From positions 2,290 through 38,881 of the forward strand of contig JAKBMG010000140.1 of NCBI GenBank assembly GCA_021831685.1: a stretch of DNA of 36,592 bases, given 5' to 3'. Shown piece after piece: positions 26,574 through 34,577 of this stretch. The translations under genes were made by a program, and so were the position numbers. The notes below the pieces were generated by a model. That model was not told where the DNA came from and ran no database searches. It saw only the letters and a program-made list of their open reading frames with translations. The DNA is from Bacteroidota bacterium. Its GTDB lineage: Bacteria; Bacteroidota; Ignavibacteria; Ignavibacteriales; Ignavibacteriaceae. Within the stretch, counting starts at the first letter, position 1; every line of letters begins with the position of its first letter.

Positions 26574-26610
26574 ATAAAAAAAGGAACAAGCTTTAAAGAG
26601 CTTGTTCCTT
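26574..26610 (-). terminator. Strong intrinsic terminator of oxidoreductase pair 2
   Basis: Perfect 12-bp stem AAGGAACAAGCT/AGCTTGTTCCTT with a 6-nt loop (26581-26610), followed on the minus strand by an uninterrupted run of seven T. It lies 32 bp after the stop of the second beta gene and ahead of the leader of pair 1, so it should separate the two pairs into different transcription units. Confidence 0.9.
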
Positions 26611-26642
26611 TAATAGAGGAAAATTAAAGAAGGAGGGAAAAA

Positions 26643-27680
26643 TTAATTTACCTGCCAGGTGTTTCCGGCAAATAACACTTTTTCAAGATCGCCCTTTCCT
26701 TTTTTATTTGTTACAGAATTTACCTGTGCTTCAACTTCTCCATCGTAAGTAGGTTTGGTAATTTGTCTGAATACTCCAATCGGTGTCGGCATTGTTGGGT
26801 CTTCTGTTAAATTAGACAATAAAGTGGCAAGCACAGGGCTTTCATCAAATTCATCATGAACTATGACGTCTTCAATCCGGAATTTACCATTACCTATTTC
26901 CACCGCCTTTGGCTTTGCACCATCCATTACAATACCTTTGTTTTTATTAACTCCAAATATCATTGGTTTACCATGTTCAAGTACAAGCACATTATCGTCT
27001 TTTGTTTTTTTGTCGGTAAGAATATCAAAAGCGCCATCGTTAAAGATACTGCAATTTTGGAAAATCTCTACGAACGCTGTTCCTTTATGAGCAGCTGCGC
27101 GTTTAATCATCTCTTGAAGATGTTTAGTATCTCGATCAAGAGACCTAGCGACAAATGTTGCTCCCGAACCTAGCGCAAGCGAAATAGGATTAAACGGATA
27201 ATCCACACTTCCGTAAGGAGAAGTCTTTGTAATTTTACCTTTTTCAGAAGTCGGTGAATACTGTCCTTTTGTTAATCCATAAATTCTATTATTAAAAAGG
27301 AGAATTTTAAGATCAACATTTCTTCGGCAAGTATGAATAAAATGATTTCCTCCAATGCTAAGCAAATCGCCGTCACCGGCAGCAACCCAAACAGAAAGTT
27401 CTGGATGACTGACCTTTACTCCGGTTGCAATTGCAGGGGCTCTTCCGTGAATTCCGTGAAATCCATAAGTGTTCATGTAATATGGGAATCTTGATGAACA
27501 ACCGATACCGGAAATCCAAACAATATTTTCCTTTTTAATTCCGACTAAGTCCGGAAAAGAGCGCTGAACTTGCGCTAATATTGAATAATCGCCGCATCCC
27601 GGACACCATCTGACATCCTGATCAGTAGCGAAATCTTTAGCAGTAATTTTTAAATCTTTAACTTCTATTTTATCAGTCAT
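26643..27680 (-). CDS. 2-oxoacid:ferredoxin oxidoreductase beta subunit (pair 2)
   Basis: Paralogue of the beta gene at 23542-24588 with the same TPP motif (GDGDLLSIGGNHF) and the same four cluster cysteines (WCPGCGDYS, GIGCSS, QNCSIFNDG). The start is the ATG at 27680, which has GGAGGAAAG eight bases upstream, the best Shine-Dalgarno site in the window; this gives 345 residues. The frame is open further upstream to a TTG at 27719, which I reject. It overlaps the alpha gene by 8 bp. Probable reaction: ferredoxin-linked, CoA-dependent 2-oxoacid oxidation or reductive carboxylation. The substrate may differ from that of pair 1. Confidence 0.93.
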   Translation of the reverse strand: MTDKIEVKDLKITAKDFATDQDVRWCPGCGDYSILAQVQRSFPDLVGIKKENIVWISGIGCSSRFPYYMNTYGFHGIHGRAPAIATGVKVSHPELSVWVAAGDGDLLSIGGNHFIHTCRRNVDLKILLFNNRIYGLTKGQYSPTSEKGKITKTSPYGSVDYPFNPISLALGSGATFVARSLDRDTKHLQEMIKRAAAHKGTAFVEIFQNCSIFNDGAFDILTDKKTKDDNVLVLEHGKPMIFGVNKNKGIVMDGAKPKAVEIGNGKFRIEDVIVHDEFDESPVLATLLSNLTEDPTMPTPIGVFRQITKPTYDGEVEAQVNSVTNKKGKGDLEKVLFAGNTWQVN

Positions 27681-29520
27681 TATTCTTTCCTCCGAGAATT
27701 TCTTTAATTTTATCTTCAATGTCAGACACTCTAAACGGTAGACCTCTCATAATATTCAATTGTTTTATCGGGATTAAAAATTCACTACGTAATATCTTAG
27801 CAAGTTGCCCAAGATTTATTTCGGGTAGAAGAACATTCTTAAATCCTTTTAGAACATATTCGGTATTTTTTGGTAAAGGGTTCAAATATTTAAGGTGAGC
27901 CTGGGATACATTATAGCCGGCTTGCCTAGCCTTGATTACCGCTTCTTTAATTGCTCCCAATGTTCCGCCCCAACCTAATACAAGCAATTCGCCTTCCATA
28001 TCACCGTCAACAGTTAAATCAGGAATATCATTTACCATATTTTTAACTTTTTGAGCTCTAAGATTTATCATCAAGTCATGGTTATCCGGATCGTAGCTTA
28101 CAGTGCCAGATATATTTGCTTTCTCAAGTCCGCCGATTCGGTGTTCTAATCCGGGCGTTCCTGGCTTAGCCCATGGGCGTGAAAGATTCTCATCTCTTAA
28201 ATACGGCGCAAATCCTTCCTTCTCGGTTCTAAACTTAACCGGAATTTCCGGTAATTCATTTACGTGAGGAATTTTCCATGGTTCGGAACCATTAGCAAGG
28301 TAACCATCAGTTAATAGAATCACAGGAGACATATATTTTATAGCTAATTTTGAAGCTTCCATTGCCATTGTAAAACAATCGCTTGGAGTAGAAGCAGCTA
28401 ATACAGCTACAGGTGCTTCACCATTTCTCCCGTATATTGCTTGAAGAAGGTCAGCTTGCTCTGTTTTAGTTGGGAGTCCGGTACTCGGTCCACCCCGCTG
28501 AACATCAATAATAACAAGAGGAAGTTCGGTCATCAGAGCCAAACCGATAGCTTCGGTTTTTAATGCAAGACCAGGTCCGCTAGTCGTTGTAATCGCAAGA
28601 TTACCGGCAAAGGAAGCACCGATAGCAGAGGTAATCCCCGCAATTTCATCTTCAGCCTGTACAGTTTTAACGCCGAAGTTTTTATAATTACTTAAATATT
28701 GTAAAATTTCAGTGGCTGGTGTTATTGGATATGATCCAAGGAATAAAGGCAATCCGCTTTTCACTGAAGCTGCTAGAAAACCAAGCGCAGTAGCTTCATT
28801 ACCAGAAATACTTCTGTAAGTCCCTTTTGGAAGTTTTGCCGGTTCAATTGAATACCGTGTATTAAATATTTCTGTATTCTCGCCATAATTATAACCTGCT
28901 GTTAAAGCTTTTGTATTTGCATCAACAAACTCAGGTGTTTTGCTAAACTTTCTTTGTATCCAATTTAATGTTTGATCGAGAGGTCTATCAAAAAGCCAAT
29001 ACATAAGTCCAAGAGCAAAAAAGTTTTTGCATCTTGAAACTTCTTTAGGTGAAAGTGAAGAACCTTCCAGTGCTTTAGCAGTTAATGAGGCAATCGGAAC
29101 CGGAAAAACTTCAAACCCTTCATAGGAATCGTCTTCAAGCGGATTAGTTTCATACTTTGCAAGTTGAAGATTTTTTCTATCGAATGCATCAGTGTTAACG
29201 ATAATTGTAGCACCGGGTTTTAATTCACTTAAGTTTTTTTTGACGGCAGCAGGATTCATAGCAACAAGCACATCGGGTCTGTCGCCTGGGGTATGAATGT
29301 CAGTGCTACTAAAATGAAGTTGGAATCCGCTAACTCCGTAAACAGTTCCTATTGGCGCACGAATTTCTGCAGGATAATCTGGTAAAGTGCTAAGGTCATT
29401 CCCCATTAAAGCTGTAGTATCGCTAAATTGACTTCCGGTAAGCTGCATTCCATCTCCAGAGTCACCGGCAAAACGAACAGTAACTTCAGATAAACTTTGA
29501 ACTTCTTTTTCTTTGGGCAT
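27673..29520 (-). CDS. 2-oxoacid:ferredoxin oxidoreductase alpha subunit, gamma-alpha fusion (pair 2)
   Basis: Gamma-alpha fusion of 615 residues, colinear with the pair 1 alpha protein without visible large insertions. It shares VRFAGDSGDGMQLTG, DLSTLPDYPAEIRAPIGT, GSYPITPATEILQYL, ITTTSGPGLALKTEA and the domain II strand LLVLGWGGTLG. Differences are scattered through the gamma domain and the inter-domain linker. Start ATG 29520 has AAGAGA upstream. It is the first gene of its unit; the upstream 300 bp presumably carry the promoter. Together with its beta gene it forms a complete two-subunit enzyme. Confidence 0.94.
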   Translation of the reverse strand: MPKEKEVQSLSEVTVRFAGDSGDGMQLTGSQFSDTTALMGNDLSTLPDYPAEIRAPIGTVYGVSGFQLHFSSTDIHTPGDRPDVLVAMNPAAVKKNLSELKPGATIIVNTDAFDRKNLQLAKYETNPLEDDSYEGFEVFPVPIASLTAKALEGSSLSPKEVSRCKNFFALGLMYWLFDRPLDQTLNWIQRKFSKTPEFVDANTKALTAGYNYGENTEIFNTRYSIEPAKLPKGTYRSISGNEATALGFLAASVKSGLPLFLGSYPITPATEILQYLSNYKNFGVKTVQAEDEIAGITSAIGASFAGNLAITTTSGPGLALKTEAIGLALMTELPLVIIDVQRGGPSTGLPTKTEQADLLQAIYGRNGEAPVAVLAASTPSDCFTMAMEASKLAIKYMSPVILLTDGYLANGSEPWKIPHVNELPEIPVKFRTEKEGFAPYLRDENLSRPWAKPGTPGLEHRIGGLEKANISGTVSYDPDNHDLMINLRAQKVKNMVNDIPDLTVDGDMEGELLVLGWGGTLGAIKEAVIKARQAGYNVSQAHLKYLNPLPKNTEYVLKGFKNVLLPEINLGQLAKILRSEFLIPIKQLNIMRGLPFRVSDIEDKIKEILGGKNND

Positions 29521-29830
29521 ATTTGGTCTCTTAAAAATTGATAATTAAAACTACCAACTTTAAAACCATATACCGTGCCATTTGTAAATGAATTTATATT
29601 TAAGATAAAAAGCGTTATAAATATGAGAATTTTGTTTTTCTTCAGATGGACACCTCAATTTTCTTCGAAAATAGATTCCATTTACATAAATTTACATAAA
29701 AATGAAGAATACGAGTTTTGGTTTATAGAATCATAAAATTAAAGGTGGTTAGATTTTCTCAACATCGGGAATTGTTTTTTTTGATTAGGGAATTTTAATA
29801 GAAAATTAGCTAAATAAATTAGTGACTCCT
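29521..29830. other. Intergenic stretch, no gene seen
   Basis: AT-rich DNA between oxidoreductase pair 2 and the DUF72 remnant. It must hold the promoter of pair 2, but I cannot name one. It contains a 10-bp tandem repeat (TTTACATAAA twice, 29681-29700) and no convincing coding frame. Part of it may be the unrecognisable rest of the decayed gene to its right. Confidence 0.5.
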
Positions 29831-29992
29831 CTAAAGTAAAGATTGCGATTGAATAATAACTTTCTTGAAGATATAGAATAAATCAGTATAATATTCAAGC
29901 CAATCGAAAGTTTTAGATTACGTTTTAGGATAGAATGTCCCTACCCAATCTTTATGAGACCAGCCGGATGTTCCGATTTTTAGATCGCTCAT
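29831..29992 (-). pseudogene. Remnant of a DUF72 (YecE-like) gene
   Basis: From the ATG at 29992 the minus strand reads MSDLKIGTSGWSHKDWVGTF and then YPKT and a TAA (29918-29920). This is the characteristic N-terminus of DUF72 proteins, where the pattern GTSGWSY..W.G.FYP is strongly conserved. In the same frame after the stop comes SKTFDWLEYYTDLF, which fits the next family segment (a helix of the LEYYA..F type). Similarity then fades and the frame closes at 29831. Intact DUF72 proteins have about 230-280 residues, so this is a broken and mostly deleted copy. It lies downstream of the efflux operon on the same strand. Confidence 0.7.
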
Positions 29993-30004
29993 AGAAAATC
30001 AAAT

Positions 30005-30304
30005 TTAGATAATTCTTTCAAGGGGCACTTGAAAGAGTCTTATTTTATCATCGTTTCTGACGGCAGCATTATTCATGGCAGTAATATTGTCGGTCAACTG
30101 AGAGAGAACATCTTCACTTTGAAGTGCAATCATCCTCACGGCATTGTAGCCGGGAAATGTTCTTGTCCCAAGGTGAGCGTCTGATTGATGTCCTTTCCCT
30201 TTTACATTTTCCCACTCGGTGTAGTAATCAATTTTTAATTCATTAAACAGGTTGTCGATTCTATCATCAAGAATATCATGATAAACAACAAAAATAACTT
30301 TCAT
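30005..30304 (-). CDS. Small PII-like protein, last gene of the RND efflux operon
   Basis: Protein of 99 residues starting MKVIFVVYHDILDDRIDNLF, with AAAGGTGAG a few bases before the ATG at 30304. The frame is open to 30418 through the end of the pump gene, but that extension has no support. The plan beta-alpha-beta with a central loop (VKGKGHQSDAHLGTRTFPG) and then a second beta-alpha-beta (AVRMIALQSEDVLSQLTDNI) is that of PII-like trimeric proteins. The usual uridylylated Tyr and PII signature are not evident, so it is not GlnB. It follows the RND pump by 31 bp. PII-like proteins beside RND or metal-efflux genes are known, but ligand and action here are unknown. A regulatory role is inference. 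Confidence 0.75.
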   Translation of the reverse strand: MKVIFVVYHDILDDRIDNLFNELKIDYYTEWENVKGKGHQSDAHLGTRTFPGYNAVRMIALQSEDVLSQLTDNITAMNNAAVRNDDKIRLFQVPLERII

Positions 30305-30335
30305 TTTACTCACCTTTATTTTAGTGATTACAAAA

Positions 30336-33300
30336 TCAATTTCGTTTCCTGAGCAGTATTCTCCCAAAAAATGTTTTAATATAAGAAAACGATAGGTCAT
30401 CAAGAATTGTATAAACAACAGGTACTACAACCAATGTTAGAATTGTTGAAGTTATCAAACCTCCGATTACCGCCTGCCCCATCGGCGCTCGAAATTCTGC
30501 ACCTTCTCCAAGTCCTAACGCTACCGGCATCATTCCGAAGATCATTGCAAATGTGGTCATTAATATTGGACGAAGTCTAGTAGGCCCAGCTTTTAATAAT
30601 GCTTCAGTCCGTGAAAGCCCGCGTCCCCGCAATACATTAGTAAAATCAACAAGTAAAATTCCGTTTTTCGTTACCAATCCCATCAGCATTATTATGCCAA
30701 TCAACGAAATTACTGAAATTGAATTCCCAAAAATCAATAACATTAACACGGCTCCTATTATTGACATAGGCAAGGCAAGCATTATAGAGAAGGGGTGGAT
30801 AAAGCTTTCAAACTGCGCCGCAAGCACTATGTAAACAAATACAATTGCCAGAGCCAATGAAAGCAAAATATTCCCGAAAGCTTCTTCCTGCTGCTGCCCT
30901 TCGCCTATTGTACTGACAGAATAACCAGGTTCAAAGTTCATTTTTTTGGTTTCTTTTTGGATATCATTTAAAACATCACCTAAAAATCTTCCTGTAAGAT
31001 TCGCATCAACGCGAATTTCTTTCTGTCGCGCATAACGGTTTATTTGCGATGGGCCGACACCTTCTACGATACTAGCAACATCGGAAACCGGAACAATAAT
31101 GGGGTTTCCGTTAGGTAGGTTTTTTGTACTTTTAACTGTCAAATTATATAAATTATTTACATTTAATCGATCATCTTTTCTTAAACGCACTCTTACATCA
31201 TACTGTTCATCCCCTTCCTGAAACTGTGTTGCAACGTAACCGTCAACCATAGCACGTACTGAAGATGCAATTAATAAAGGATTCACTCCAATGTCTGAGG
31301 CTTTTTGTCTATCGATTACTAAACGAATTTCAGGCTTAGAAACTTCAAGACTGTTTTCGACATCAACAGTTCCGGGTATAGATTTAACAATTGATTCAAC
31401 TTTATCTGCATATTTTGCAATCACATCTAAATTTTCACCTCTAACGCTAAGAGTAACAGGCTTTTGCATACCGCCAGGACCTCCCTGCAAAAGGAAGCTG
31501 ATATTTGCACCTGGAATGAGTTGTAATTTTTTCCTTAAACTACTTATTATCTCTTTATCACTTTTACGTCCCTTACTTTTATTGACCAACTTTACCAAAA
31601 TATTTGCTTGTGTGACGGGGTTATTTCCGGAGCCTATAGTTGTTAAAACTGTGGTAACTTCCGGATATTTATTAAGAGTATTTTCGATTTTAGCGCACAC
31701 ATTACTTGTTTCTTCAAGAGAACTGCCCGGAGCTGCTTTTATTGAAATTGTAAATTCATTCTGATCACTATCAGGGAAAAATTGGCTTCCTAAACTTCCC
31801 ATCAACATAAAGCTGAAAATAAAAACGGCTATCGATCCTAACACCACCGTTTTTCTGTGCGATAGCGCCCAGCCAAGTCCTGCTTTATAACGTACGCTAA
31901 GAAGCTCAAAGAAGTGATTGAAGTAGAATAATATTTTGTTTTTAATGTTCCCTTCTTTTGAAAGTGCTTCATCTTCCCTCTTCAACCAACGGGATGAAAG
32001 CATTGGAGTTAAAGTAAAAGCAACAAATAATGAAACAAGCACAGCAGCAGAAATTGTAATTCCGAATTGATAGAAAAATCTTCCGACAATTCCCGGCATA
32101 AAAGCTACTGGAATAAAAACAGCCACGATTGTAAATGTCGTAGCCATAACTGCAAGCCCGATTTCCTCGGATGCTGATTTTGCAGCTTCAAGAGGCGTTT
32201 CTCCTTGATCCATATGACGGTAAATATTTTCAATTACAACAATAGCATCGTCGATTAACAATCCGACTGCAAGGGAAAGAGCGAGCAAAGACATCATATT
32301 AAGCGTAAAATTTAATGCGTACATGATAATAAAACTGGCAATAATTGAAGACGGAAGAGCTAATGCGCTTATAATTGTCGCTCTAAAATTTGCCAGGAAA
32401 AGATAAATAACGATTACCGCAAGTAAACCTCCATAAATAATATCAAAGAGCACATCGTTTATTGAATCCTTAATAAATACACTGTTGTCTTGAGCAATGG
32501 ATACATTTACACCGGCAGGAAGTTCACTTTTAATTTTCTCTAATTGTTTTTTTACATCTTCGGCAACTTTAACAGTATTACTGCCTGATTGTTTTATAAT
32601 ATTTAATCCAGCTGCACGATTCCCATTTACTCGTGTAAGACTAGTTTGTTCTTTTATTCCATCAGTTACAGAAGAAATATCTGAAAGATAAACTGGTTTC
32701 CCTTTTTTCACAGCGACAATAACGCGGTCAAAATCACTTACATTTATAAATTTTCCCATCGTCCTTAATAATAGCTGGCGTGAGCCTTCAATAAGGTTCC
32801 CTCCGGGGATCTCGACATTTGACGCTCCCACGCTTTGAATCACATCTTGAATTGATAGACCGTAAGCCTTCAATTTTTCTGCATTAACCGAGATCTCCAC
32901 TTCCCTTTCAGCACCTCCAACAAGATCAACCGAGCCGACTCCAGGTATATTTTCCAACCTCTTTTTAACTATATTCTTTGTTAAAGTGGTGATTTCTTTA
33001 TCTGATTCATTTCCTGAAACGGTCAAAGACATAATAGGTAAGCTAGCAGGGTCATATCGTTGGATCACCGGATCTTCTATATCAGTAGGAAGATTTGATT
33101 TAATAGCGGATAATTTTTCGCGAACATCCTGAGCAGCAACTTTTCCATCGACTTCAAGTTTAAATGCAATTACTACAAGTGAAACGCCTTCTCTGGAATA
33201 TGATTGAATCCAGTCAACTCCGGAAATAGGATTTACCGCATCTTCAATTTTTTTTGTAACATCTGTTTCAATCTGATTGGGGCCGGCTCCGGGCAACACA

Positions 33301-33446
33301 GTTGTAACAATTACGTATGGAATATCAACGTCTGGATATAGGTCAACATTCAGCTTCACATAAGAATATAATCCGAGAACTATCAACGCCAAAATCATCA
33401 TTGTTGCAAATACTGGGCGCTGAATCGATACATCAGCTAATTTCAT
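30336..33446 (-). CDS. RND efflux pump, AcrB/HAE1 type
   Basis: Inner-membrane proton-driven transporter of 1036 residues, the full family length. It begins MKLADVSIQRPVFATMMILA with the first membrane helix, followed by a large periplasmic porter domain. The proton-relay helix TM4 has AVGLLIDDAIVVIENI with the Asp pair near residue 400, and TM10 has LVTKNGILLVDF with the partner Lys. The second half repeats the first. The acidic pair points to HAE1-type multidrug or lipophilic substrates and not the heavy-metal CzcA group, but substrates are unknown. It starts 30 bp after the adaptor gene. Confidence 0.95.
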   Translation of the reverse strand: MKLADVSIQRPVFATMMILALIVLGLYSYVKLNVDLYPDVDIPYVIVTTVLPGAGPNQIETDVTKKIEDAVNPISGVDWIQSYSREGVSLVVIAFKLEVDGKVAAQDVREKLSAIKSNLPTDIEDPVIQRYDPASLPIMSLTVSGNESDKEITTLTKNIVKKRLENIPGVGSVDLVGGAEREVEISVNAEKLKAYGLSIQDVIQSVGASNVEIPGGNLIEGSRQLLLRTMGKFINVSDFDRVIVAVKKGKPVYLSDISSVTDGIKEQTSLTRVNGNRAAGLNIIKQSGSNTVKVAEDVKKQLEKIKSELPAGVNVSIAQDNSVFIKDSINDVLFDIIYGGLLAVIVIYLFLANFRATIISALALPSSIIASFIIMYALNFTLNMMSLLALSLAVGLLIDDAIVVIENIYRHMDQGETPLEAAKSASEEIGLAVMATTFTIVAVFIPVAFMPGIVGRFFYQFGITISAAVLVSLFVAFTLTPMLSSRWLKREDEALSKEGNIKNKILFYFNHFFELLSVRYKAGLGWALSHRKTVVLGSIAVFIFSFMLMGSLGSQFFPDSDQNEFTISIKAAPGSSLEETSNVCAKIENTLNKYPEVTTVLTTIGSGNNPVTQANILVKLVNKSKGRKSDKEIISSLRKKLQLIPGANISFLLQGGPGGMQKPVTLSVRGENLDVIAKYADKVESIVKSIPGTVDVENSLEVSKPEIRLVIDRQKASDIGVNPLLIASSVRAMVDGYVATQFQEGDEQYDVRVRLRKDDRLNVNNLYNLTVKSTKNLPNGNPIIVPVSDVASIVEGVGPSQINRYARQKEIRVDANLTGRFLGDVLNDIQKETKKMNFEPGYSVSTIGEGQQQEEAFGNILLSLALAIVFVYIVLAAQFESFIHPFSIMLALPMSIIGAVLMLLIFGNSISVISLIGIIMLMGLVTKNGILLVDFTNVLRGRGLSRTEALLKAGPTRLRPILMTTFAMIFGMMPVALGLGEGAEFRAPMGQAVIGGLITSTILTLVVVPVVYTILDDLSFSYIKTFFGRILLRKRN

Positions 33447-33476
33447 AAATTTCCTCTTTATATAAAATTTATTCTC

Positions 33477-34532
33477 TCAGATTCCTGAAACTGAAACAGC
33501 ACTACCTTCCTTTAGATTATTCATTCCGGCAGTTGCGTTTGTTTCACCTTCTTTTAAGCCGTTTATTATTTCCGTTAAATCGCCGTTAGTATTTCCTGTT
33601 TTTATTGTTCTGAAAGATGCGTGATTATTTTCTATAACATATACACCTTTTCTATTGTCTTGAATTACAATCGCCTTATTCGGAACCACCAAAGCTCCCT
33701 TTACAGAATTCAGTTGAACATTAACACGGCAAAACATTCCAGGCTTAAACCATTTATCATTTGTGTTTGGGAAAATCGCTTTAATCTCAAAACTTCGAGA
33801 CTGAATATCGGCAGATTTTGCTATTTGAAATATTTTTCCCTTTTTCACTAAATCTTGTTTTAGTTCGGAAAATACTTCGGCATATTGTCCAACTGTAAAA
33901 CTTGGCATATCAAGTTCATTTACATTGAACAAGATTTTCATATTGTCAATACTTGCAACTGTAGCAATTACTTTACCCGGAACTGTTAAGTCACCCAAAT
34001 TTCCGTCTATCAAAGTAACAATTCCGGAAATAGGAGATTCCAACTCAACCATGCTTTTTGCGGCATTAAAATTTGCTTTGGATATATCAAATGCTGTCTG
34101 GGCACCATCTAACATTTGTTTTGCGATCGCACCTTCACCATAAAGAGCTTTCATCCTTTCTAAATTTTGAGCGGCATTATCAAAGCTTGCTTTTGCCTGG
34201 TAATACTGTGATGATGCTCCTGATTTATCTAATGTAAGAATAATATCGCCGGGTTTAACTCTATCCCCGACTTTAACCTTTATCGAGATAATTCTCTCCT
34301 GAATTTTTGCAACAATATTTGCTTGTTCCTCCCCTTCAAGTGTTCCAGTAAAATTTCTTGTAATCTGAAAATCTTTTCTTTGAATTTTTCCTACTTCCAC
34401 AGGTATCGCATTTAGGGCAGATACATTTTCCTTACTATTTGCATTCTGCTTACTGCAGCCGGCTAAATAAAAGCCAAATAAAATTATGATCATTAAAAGT
34501 TTTTCGAATTTGAAATATATTATCTTGTTCAT
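33477..34532 (-). CDS. RND efflux periplasmic adaptor (membrane fusion protein), lipoprotein
   Basis: Adaptor linking the RND pump to the outer-membrane factor. I choose the ATG at 34532 (351 residues), preceded by AAAGGAG about 12 bases upstream. The ATG at 34574 would put 14 polar residues before the signal. From 34532 the N-terminus is a lipoprotein signal with lipobox LAGC and Cys26 as the lipidated residue. Then come the barrel-sandwich halves (ANIVAKIQERIISIKVKVGDRVKPGD, and SPISGIVTLIDGNLGDLTVPG), a short helical hairpin between them (about 110-150), the beta-barrel, and a membrane-proximal domain ending GLKEGETNATAGMNNLKEGSAV. It lies between the tolC and pump genes. Confidence 0.94.
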   Translation of the reverse strand: MNKIIYFKFEKLLMIIILFGFYLAGCSKQNANSKENVSALNAIPVEVGKIQRKDFQITRNFTGTLEGEEQANIVAKIQERIISIKVKVGDRVKPGDIILTLDKSGASSQYYQAKASFDNAAQNLERMKALYGEGAIAKQMLDGAQTAFDISKANFNAAKSMVELESPISGIVTLIDGNLGDLTVPGKVIATVASIDNMKILFNVNELDMPSFTVGQYAEVFSELKQDLVKKGKIFQIAKSADIQSRSFEIKAIFPNTNDKWFKPGMFCRVNVQLNSVKGALVVPNKAIVIQDNRKGVYVIENNHASFRTIKTGNTNGDLTEIINGLKEGETNATAGMNNLKEGSAVSVSGI

Positions 34533-34577
34533 ATATAAATATTTCTCCTTTGCTTTGAAATTATTCAATCTCATTTT

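Noticed and set aside
27681-27719. Upstream TTG start for the second beta subunit
   Set aside because: The ATG at 27680 has a very strong Shine-Dalgarno site and matches the paralogue's N-terminus; the extension only overlaps the alpha gene.
29681-29700. Tandem 10-bp repeat TTTACATAAA
   Set aside because: Only two units in AT-rich intergenic DNA; no array, no link to a mobile element.
30305-30418. Upstream start for the PII-like protein
   Set aside because: The extra 38 residues read through the end of the pump gene, show no conservation pattern, and the ATG at 30304 has its own binding site.
31291-31764. Long plus-strand open frame opposite the RND pump gene
   Set aside because: It is fully antisense to conserved pump sequence, and its translation is low-complexity Ser/Leu/Pro-rich without a family look; it is a by-product of codon use on the other strand.
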